In this document: in pieces, positions 58,364-64,000 of the stretch
Numbering within the stretch: the first letter of the stretch is position 1
Layout of the letters: every line of letters starts with the position of its first letter
Origin: Bacteroides sp.
GTDB lineage: Bacteria; Bacteroidota; Bacteroidia; Bacteroidales; Muribaculaceae
Direction of reading: 5' to 3'
NCBI GenBank assembly: GCA_014801585.1
Contig: JAAVDX010000024.1
Location: 37,221-101,220 of the forward strand
DNA: 64,000 nt
Notes under the pieces: model-generated
Seen by the model: the letters and a program-made list of their open reading frames with translations, nothing else
What the model was told of the DNA's origin: nothing
The model's database searches: none
Position numbers and translations under genes: made by a program

Positions 58364-58972
58364 TTGGACACATATTATAGAATAGCAAAGGAGGGGGAGG
58401 GGCAATATAAGGAAAAGATGAGCCGCTTCCTCGCCTTTGCGCTTCCGATCACATCGGCCGAAGATGCACGTAATAAAATAAAAGAATATCAGAACAGATA
58501 TTGCGATTCGCGCCATGTCTGCTGGGCGTATATGCTCGGTCCGGAGATGACAGAATATCAGCTCAACGACAACGGTGAGCCATCAGGGACGGCCGGAAAG
58601 CCGATACTCGGGCAGATACGGAGTCATGGAGTGACGGATGTGGTAGTGATAGTAGTGAGATATTTCGGAGGGATAAAATTAGGAACGTCCGGTCTGATCA
58701 CAGCCTACAAAGAAGCAGCCTCAATAGCACTGGAAGATGCGGGGAAGAAAGAGATGCATCAGATGGTAGAGATAGAGGTAGAAGTGCCCTATATATCCGC
58801 TGATCTCATAATGCGCATCATCAAAGAGAACGAAGAGATAGAGGTGATAGAACGCGAATTCGGGAACATAATCAGGCTTCGGCTGAGTCTTCGACTTGAC
58901 CAAAGCGAAGAAATAATAGGAAAGATGCGAGGGGCGGAAGGAGTGATGATTACAAAAAAAACGGGGGAATAG
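58364..58972 (+). CDS. YigZ/IMPACT family protein
   Basis: A 202-residue two-domain protein. The N-terminal UPF0029 domain has SRHVCWAYMLGP, DNGEPSGTAGKPIL and VRYFGGIKLGTSGLITAYKE, and a small ferredoxin-like C-terminal domain follows. The start is TTG: the product begins (M)DTYYRIAKEGEG, which aligns with the usual start of the family. Human IMPACT regulates GCN2 through this domain; the bacterial role is unknown. Confidence 0.9.
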   Translation: MDTYYRIAKEGEGQYKEKMSRFLAFALPITSAEDARNKIKEYQNRYCDSRHVCWAYMLGPEMTEYQLNDNGEPSGTAGKPILGQIRSHGVTDVVVIVVRYFGGIKLGTSGLITAYKEAASIALEDAGKKEMHQMVEIEVEVPYISADLIMRIIKENEEIEVIEREFGNIIRLRLSLRLDQSEEIIGKMRGAEGVMITKKTGE

Positions 58973-59132
58973 TGGTGAAAATTTGAGATTTATGGGGGAA
59001 AATAGCGCGTAATTCAAAAAAAATTACGATATTTGCATTGCGAAATGCGGAAAACCGGGACAGAGGTCTTGGAAAACCGTATTAAACAATTGAGCATTAA
59101 TAATTTAACTTAAAATCGATAATTTTAAAGCG

Positions 59133-59405
59133 ATGACTAAGGCAGATATTGTAAATGAGATATCTCGCAGCACAAACCTCGACAAGGCTGCAGTGCTTCA
59201 GACCGTGGAGAAATTCATGGAAGTAGTTAAAGATTCATTGTCCAACGGGGAGAATGTATATCTTCGTGGATTCGGCTCCTTCATCATCAAGACCCGTAAG
59301 GAGAAGACCGCGCGCAACATTTCCAAGAACACCTCCATCATCATTCCGGAACACAACATTCCGGCGTTCAAGCCCTCACGCGTATTCCTTGATCAGGTAA
59401 AATAA
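59133..59405 (+). CDS. HU/IHF-family DNA-binding protein
   Basis: A 90-residue nucleoid protein that bends DNA as a dimer. Family parts: MTKADIVNEISRSTNLDKAA, GENVYLRGFGSFIIK, and the DNA-binding arm with RNISKNTSIIIPEHNIPAFK, which has the conserved Pro. It is slightly closer to the IHF-like form by the RGFGSF and arm sequence. A near-consensus -7 box (GATATTTG) lies about 100 bp upstream. Confidence 0.93.
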   Translation: MTKADIVNEISRSTNLDKAAVLQTVEKFMEVVKDSLSNGENVYLRGFGSFIIKTRKEKTARNISKNTSIIIPEHNIPAFKPSRVFLDQVK

Positions 59406-59532
59406 AACCTGAAAGGGAAGACGGGAAAGAACCGAGAATGCGAGATTGATTTTTGCTCGCAACGAAGGAAATATAAAAATCAATAATCATAGCAGAGGTG
59501 GAGGATCCACCTTTGCATAAACATTAACTGTT

Positions 59533-59622
59533 ATGCCCAGCGGAAAGAAAAGAAAAGGCCACAAGATGGCTACCCACAAGCGTAAGAAAAGACTGAGAAA
59601 GAATCGTCATAAGAAGAAATAA
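59533..59622 (+). CDS. Tiny AURKAIP1/COX24-domain basic protein (mS38-like)
   Basis: A 29-residue protein starting MPSGKKRKGHKMATHKRKKR, with 16 Lys/Arg. I recognise this as the short basic protein conserved across Bacteroidota that carries the AURKAIP1/COX24 (mS38) C-terminal motif. A ribosome-associated role is likely by analogy with mitochondrial mS38. It lies between HU and rng and is closed by a strong terminator. Confidence 0.8.
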   Translation: MPSGKKRKGHKMATHKRKKRLRKNRHKKK

Positions 59623-59648
59623 ACTCGGAAAATTTCTGACACGCTGAA

Positions 59649-59723
59649 AAAGACAGACAGTGCAGGCAATGGGGTAGGGAAAAAGAACAAAAACACCGCA
59701 TTGAAGCATTGTCTGCCTTTTTT
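59649..59723 (+). terminator. Long imperfect hairpin terminator
   Basis: The arms 59649-59675 and 59695-59720 pair over about 22 positions with a few mismatches around an A-rich loop, then a T-run. It ends the HU/small-protein transcript before rng. Confidence 0.75.
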
Positions 59724-59810
59724 CTAAACATATGAACTTGAATAAGTTTAAATAACTTCAAAGAGAGAAGACGAAGGCTTTAAAAGTTCAGAGTGTATAA
59801 CCCTACGATC

Positions 59811-61433
59811 ATGAAAAGCGAATTAATAGTAGACGTACAAGAAAAAGAGATCTCGATAGCGCTGCTTGAAGACTCCAGGCTCGTCTCACTTCAGAAAGAG
59901 AACCGTAATCAGGCGTATGCCGTAGGCGATCTATATCTGGCGAAAGTGAAGAAACTGATGCCCGGGCTAAATGCGGCGTTTGTAGATGTAGGCTATGAGA
60001 AAGACGCTTTTCTTCATTATCTCGATCTCGGCCCGCAGTTTTCGACATATTCCGCATATCTTGAGGAATGTTTCAAAGACCCGCGTCGAGTGCCCAACAT
60101 ATCGAAATTCAAGCGAGAACCCGACATACCGAAGACCGGGACGATCTCCACACTACTACAGCCCGGACGTCAACTACTCGTGCAGATAGCCAAAGAGCCC
60201 ATCTCATCGAAAGGACCGCGACTGACGACGGAAATCTCCTTTACGGGGCGCTTCATGGTGCTCATACCGTTTTCCGACAAGATATCAATTTCACAAAAGA
60301 TTAAATCCACCGAAGAGAAGATCCGACTTCGCCAGTTGATCGGCAGTATCAAGCCGAAAGGGTTCGGTGTGATAGTGCGCACCTCGGCCGAAAACAAACG
60401 AGTAGCCGAGTTGAATAATGAGATGCGCACATTGCTAAAAGCCTGGGAGGAATCGATAGCGAAGATGCAGCGTTCGACGCCTCCATCGTTGATATATGAG
60501 GAAGACAGTAGAGCAGTGGGACTGATACGTGATATATTCAGTCCTACATTTGAGAATATCTACGTAAACGAGGCAGAGACCTTCACACAGATAGAGAACT
60601 ACGTCAATCTGATAGCTCCTGAAAACAAGGAGATAGTAAAGCTTTATACGAAAGATATACCGATATTCGATCATTTCGGTATCACGCGCCAGGTGAAGAG
60701 CAGTTTTGGAAAGACTGTCAGTTTCAAGAGCGGAGCGTATATCATAGTGGAGCATACGGAGGCCTGTCATGTGATAGATGTGAACTCCGGCAACCGCAGT
60801 AAAGCGTCGGTAGATCAAGAAAGCAATGCACTGGAGGTAAATCTTCGAGCGGCAGACGAGATAGCGCGCCAATTGCGCTTGCGCGACATGGGCGGTATAA
60901 TAGTGGTAGACTTCATCGATATGAACAAGCAAGAGCATCGACAGAAGCTCTTCGACCACATGCGAGAGATTATGGCCAACGACCGAGCTCGTCACAATAT
61001 ACTGCCGTTGAGCAAATTCGGGTTGATGCAGATCACACGCCAGCGAGTGCGACCGGCATTGGATATTGTGACTGAGGAGGAATGTCCCTCCTGTTTTGGC
61101 AAGGGGCACGTGCAGCCATCGCTGCTTTTTACGGACAAGCTTGAAGAGAAGATAGACTATCTTGTGAATACGCTTGATGTAAAGAAATTCACGATATACG
61201 TGCATCCATATGTTGAGGCATATCTAAAGAAGGGAATGTTTTCGATTTATGGCAAGTGGCGACGTCGATTTGGTCGCGGCATGAAATTGCTTGCGGATGA
61301 ATCGTTGGCATATCTTCAGTATCGGGTGCTGGATAGCGAAAAGAAAGAGATTGATCTTAAGGAAGAGAGCGATACGAATTCGAGCACTTCAAAGAATCAT
61401 GTTCGCGCCAGCAATCGGGATAATAAAGAATAA
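59811..61433 (+). CDS. rng: Ribonuclease E/G family protein (RNase G-like)
   Basis: A 540-residue endoribonuclease that processes rRNA and starts mRNA decay. It has an N-terminal S1 domain (LYLAKVKKLMPGLNAAFVDV) and the catalytic DNase I-like region with the Mg2+ residues in HVIDVNSGNR and GGIIVVDFIDM. The Zn-link is in EECPSCFGKG, and a small dimer domain follows. The long scaffold tail of RNase E is absent. The start at 59811 (MKSELIVDVQ) fits the family; a GTG at 59793 adds six residues. Confidence 0.94.
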   Translation: MKSELIVDVQEKEISIALLEDSRLVSLQKENRNQAYAVGDLYLAKVKKLMPGLNAAFVDVGYEKDAFLHYLDLGPQFSTYSAYLEECFKDPRRVPNISKFKREPDIPKTGTISTLLQPGRQLLVQIAKEPISSKGPRLTTEISFTGRFMVLIPFSDKISISQKIKSTEEKIRLRQLIGSIKPKGFGVIVRTSAENKRVAELNNEMRTLLKAWEESIAKMQRSTPPSLIYEEDSRAVGLIRDIFSPTFENIYVNEAETFTQIENYVNLIAPENKEIVKLYTKDIPIFDHFGITRQVKSSFGKTVSFKSGAYIIVEHTEACHVIDVNSGNRSKASVDQESNALEVNLRAADEIARQLRLRDMGGIIVVDFIDMNKQEHRQKLFDHMREIMANDRARHNILPLSKFGLMQITRQRVRPALDIVTEEECPSCFGKGHVQPSLLFTDKLEEKIDYLVNTLDVKKFTIYVHPYVEAYLKKGMFSIYGKWRRRFGRGMKLLADESLAYLQYRVLDSEKKEIDLKEESDTNSSTSKNHVRASNRDNKE

Positions 61434-61479
61434 AGCGGTATTGGCTTCTTCTTTATAGGGAAGCTAAGATATAGGAAAA

Positions 61480-61514
61480 TGGACTTGGCCTTAAGGGTCG
61501 AGTCTGTTTTTTTT
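61480..61514 (+). terminator. Probable terminator of rng
   Basis: A G-U-containing hairpin between 61481-61490 and about 61495-61504, followed by eight T at 61507-61514. Confidence 0.6.
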
Positions 61515-61535
61515 GATCTGTGTTTGATTGGGGGA

Positions 61536-62010
61536 AACGCGGATCCGGCTTGGGGCTTCGCCCCGTGGCCGGAGGTGCGGATTGGTGCGGATTTTTTTAT
61601 TTTTGAGTGAATAATTTTGATGGATACTATGTCTTTGGTGGTGGTGCGGATGGGAGGTGAGCGTCGCTTCGCTTCGCTGTTGCGGATTTGCGACCCGGAG
61701 GATCGAGAGTCTAAAACTTCAACGTTATTCTGAAAATTCCGGGCCTCCCAATCGAAGAGTGTGAGTTGACCCACAACTTCCTACAATATCCCAACGGCAA
61801 GAACTGATGGGAGCAGGCGCAGATCACTCTCATTCACTATAGTAAAGAACCAGAGATAGGGTGCCAACAATCCGCACCAGCGAGCGAAGCGAAGCTCACC
61901 ACCCATCCGCACCCTTAACGCGCCACCCCAAATCCTAAGAATAAAAAAAATCCGCACCAATCCGCAACTCCCCGGCCATCGGGGCAATAGCCCCGATCTG
62001 AATCCGCGTT
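61536..62010. mobile_element. 475-bp gene-free element with paired inverted-repeat arms
   Basis: Outer arms 61536-61605 and about 61938-62010 are imperfect inverted copies (AACGCGGAT at the outer ends, GTGCGGATTGGTGCGGATTT at the inner ends, with a GGGGCTTCGCCCC-like hairpin inside each). Inner arms 61638-61689 and 61864-61913 are a second inverted pair (GGTGCGGATGGG, then GAGC and a CGCTTCGCTTCGCT run). The ~170-bp core holds a short coding-like remnant ending PNGKN and a stop, with no transposase. The words TACTATGTCT at 61625 and 62051 form a direct repeat. The arrangement suggests a MITE or a decayed mobile element. The rest of 61434-62290 has no gene that I can see. Confidence 0.55.
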
Positions 62011-62156
62011 AGAAAAAAATTTAAACCCATCCAAAAAAACATTCTAATACCTACTATGTCTCCCAAACAGACAGCAAGTATCCCAATCATACCCTTAATA
62101 TATGATCTTAATAAATGTTAAAACTATTAATCAAGGCAAAAATTTTCATCAATAAA

Positions 62157-62188
62157 TTTGGTTATATCAACTTTTTTCACTACCTTTG
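62157..62188 (+). promoter_or_regulatory. Strong promoter of the phase-variable gene
   Basis: TTTG at 62157-62160, a 20-bp spacer and TACCTTTG at 62181-62188 match the consensus. It lies about 100 bp before the ATG at 62291. Confidence 0.75.
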
Positions 62189-62290
62189 TAGCAGGAATTG
62201 AGGCAATAGTTCAATTCTAAAGTTAATAGATATCTAAATAACTAATCCACAATAAATTAACTTAACTCTAATATTAGCGATTTAAGACTA

Positions 62291-64000
62291 ATGGGTAAAC
62301 ATTCTGTAATTAAATTCGCTCTCCCCGGTCTGCTTTCAGCAGCTGGCCTTCTTGCCTTCGCGGGGGGGGGGGGGATACTGTCCTATCAGTAAATGATCTC
62401 CCCGTTAAGATAGGCGACCTTAGCCTCTCCTGGTCGGATTTCGTCGACGCAGTTAAAAATCCGAACCAAAATGTCACACAAGAACAAGTAGCTGAAGCCT
62501 ATCAGGCTTATAAAGACGCCGGTACGGCAGTCGCGGAGTTAGAGTCCGCATACGAAGAAGCCAAGCGGAACTATGATGATGCTGAGAAGCAACTACAGAC
62601 TTGGCAAACCTCCCTTACTACGAAGAATTCGGAATTGTCAGCATTGAATGATGTACTGACTACGAAAAAAAATGCCGTTACGACACTCGAAGATAAAATT
62701 TCGACGCTGGAATCTACTATCTCGACTAATGAGACGACTTATTATGGTTGGCCTAAAACAGAGCTTTCGAGAACTGCGAAGCCGGAATTGACTGCAGTTC
62801 AGGAATATTTGGATAAGTTAGTTTCTCAGGTGGAAAGTAATGGGCTACTATGGTGTTATATTTCTACTAGTTATGGAGATGTTCGGGTTTTGCTTGACGG
62901 AACGTTTCCATCGTCAGATTCCGAGACTAAATCTTATACTTATACTTTCTCTGCTCGATCAAGCTCGGTCGTGCTCGGATACAACTATACTACAAAAGGT
63001 TATTCGGTTATTCTGTATCATAATTATTTAGACAAAATAGGTTCAACCTCTAACGCCTCTAAATCAAAATATTTATATTTTAGTTCGCCTAATGCATCCG
63101 CATTTAAGGATGCAATTGCCCAATACGAGGCTAGCCTGACTAAAGAAGATAACTCTTACAATATCACGTACGAGTATCAAGCAATATATAACGGTTGGTC
63201 CGACAGAACAGCTCTCAATAAGAAAATTGAGGACGATAAAAGAACTTTATCTATAACGAATAGTCAGTTGTCTTCGGCTAACTCCGAGAAAACTAGGGCT
63301 CAGACCAACTACAACAACAAGAAGAAAGAGGTCGATGCCCTGCAGGCTCAGATTGCCGGCTATACCGAAGTGCCGGATGGAGCTACTGTATCCGAACAGA
63401 GCCGTCTGAAGAATCTGATTGACGAGAAGTCGCAAGCCTATGAAAAGGCAAAGTTAGATGAAGGAGTTGCGGCAAAGATTTACATAGAAGCACTCGAGAA
63501 TCTGAACAACGAATCGCAGGATAATCCCTATCTGAACGTAGAACTAACTGCCGACGTCGTGGCCGATGTGCCTTTAGGCAAGTACAGCGGTAACATCAGA
63601 GGCAACGGCCATTCCATCACCGCCGGTCAGGGTGTGGATAAGATCTTCCCCGATTTCAGCGGCACTCTTACCGATGCGGCCGTCAACGGTAACCTTACCG
63701 GCTTTAATGCAAAGGTGCATAACGTGGCCTTCTGGGATGGTATCAACGATGGTGGCTACTACGACAAACTCGGCACTAAGACCACCTACCATGATTTCGG
63801 TGAATTAGCCTACAACGTCCGCAAGAACTTCGCCGCCGATTTCGAAAACGCCACCCTCATCGGTCTCGACGATTCCACTACGGATAAGAAGGTATATGAC
63901 CTTACCCTCATCACCGGTCCCGGTTCGGAACAGAACCACAGAGGCTATTATCAGCTTACCGCCGACGGCCGTCTGATCAATGCCGGGAACGAACAGGTGA
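62291..64000 (+). CDS. Large secreted coiled-coil protein, frame broken at a G13 tract (3' end outside window)
   Basis: The ATG at 62291 starts a clear signal peptide (MGKHSVIKFALPGLLSAAGL, then LAFA). A run of 13 G (62362-62374) then puts translation into a frame that stops at 62390-62392, giving a 33-residue peptide. One base more (G14) or two fewer (G11) restores a frame open from 62374 to the window end with no stop in over 540 codons. That frame encodes a Glu/Lys/Ala-rich coiled coil (about 62480-62730), a Ser/Tyr-rich insert, a second coiled coil (about 63205-63340) and then a beta-repeat region with IRGNGHSITAGQGVDKIFPD and Gly/Asn-rich strands, like surface adhesin repeats. It has its own promoter (62157-62188). 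Function inferred: phase-variable surface protein. A homopolymer sequencing error is the main alternative. Confidence 0.7.
62362..62374. repeat. Poly-G tract of 13 bases
   Basis: Longest homopolymer that I noticed in the window. It sits at the end of the signal-peptide coding region, in a ~49% GC context with no other G-run of this size, and decides the reading frame of the gene at 62291. Confidence 0.9.

Noticed and set aside
61397..61774. 125-codon minus-strand frame overlapping the end of rng and the inverted-repeat element
   Set aside because: It spans a terminator and repeat arms and reads as low-complexity; only a short core (near 61690-61805) looks like a possible coding remnant.
62840..63031. 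63-codon plus-strand frame inside the last gene
   Set aside because: It is out of frame with the long open frame that runs from 62374 to the window end.

Overview
The window looks like a chromosomal segment of a gut Bacteroidales bacterium, most likely Muribaculaceae-like; the family is my inference. The class-level evidence is direct. Upstream regions carry the Bacteroidota promoter form TTTG-N18..20-TAnnTTTG, and Shine-Dalgarno sites are mostly weak or absent. The F-type ATPase has the order atpD-C-B-E-F-H-A-G, and complex I is an 11-subunit set with fused nuoCD and no nuoEFG. Several proteins end in domains like the type IX secretion sorting domain. A TonB-dependent receptor is present, and a 29-residue Lys/Arg-rich AURKAIP1/COX24-like protein is encoded next to an HU gene and a gene for an RNase E/G protein.

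Layout. 1-4.0 kb: the 3' end of a MATE transporter, ispE, grpE and dnaJ. 4.1-6.3 kb (minus): one reading frame joining an ECF sigma factor to an M6 metalloprotease. 6.6-14.5 kb (plus): a co-directional cluster of an anti-sigma-like membrane protein, a HepT/MntA toxin-antitoxin pair, a Spy/CpxP-like periplasmic protein and a 2054-residue alpha-2-macroglobulin. 14.7-22.9 kb: a secreted Omp28-like protein, RNase Z, serine dehydratase, a TonB-dependent receptor and a lipoprotein. 23.0-40.7 kb: a respiratory supercluster in which the whole ATP synthase operon sits between nuoH and nuoI. 40.9-46.7 kb: an aldo/keto reductase and a minus-strand glycogen operon (debranching enzyme, glycosyltransferase, GH57 protein). 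46.8-50.2 kb (minus): a BrkB-like membrane protein, RNase P RNA, an HdeD-like protein and a cytidylate kinase-like protein. 50.4-61.4 kb: a conserved unknown, a cyclophilin, a DUF349 protein, a patatin/beta-barrel protein, RmuC (minus), DJ-1, YigZ, HU, the small basic protein and RNase G. 61.4-62.3 kb: a gene-free stretch with a large inverted-repeat element and a strong promoter. 62.3-64.0 kb: the start of a large secreted coiled-coil protein whose frame is broken at a run of 13 G.

The two strongest candidates for something undescribed are: (1) the sigma factor-membrane segment-M6 protease open reading frame, a possible one-polypeptide transmembrane signalling protein that may instead be a rearrangement or assembly join; and (2) the G13 tract inside the signal-peptide region of the last gene, which has the layout of a phase-variable surface protein seen in its OFF length. 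The nuo/atp interleaving is a third architecture worth checking across related genomes. No tRNA, CRISPR array or complete insertion sequence was recognised.
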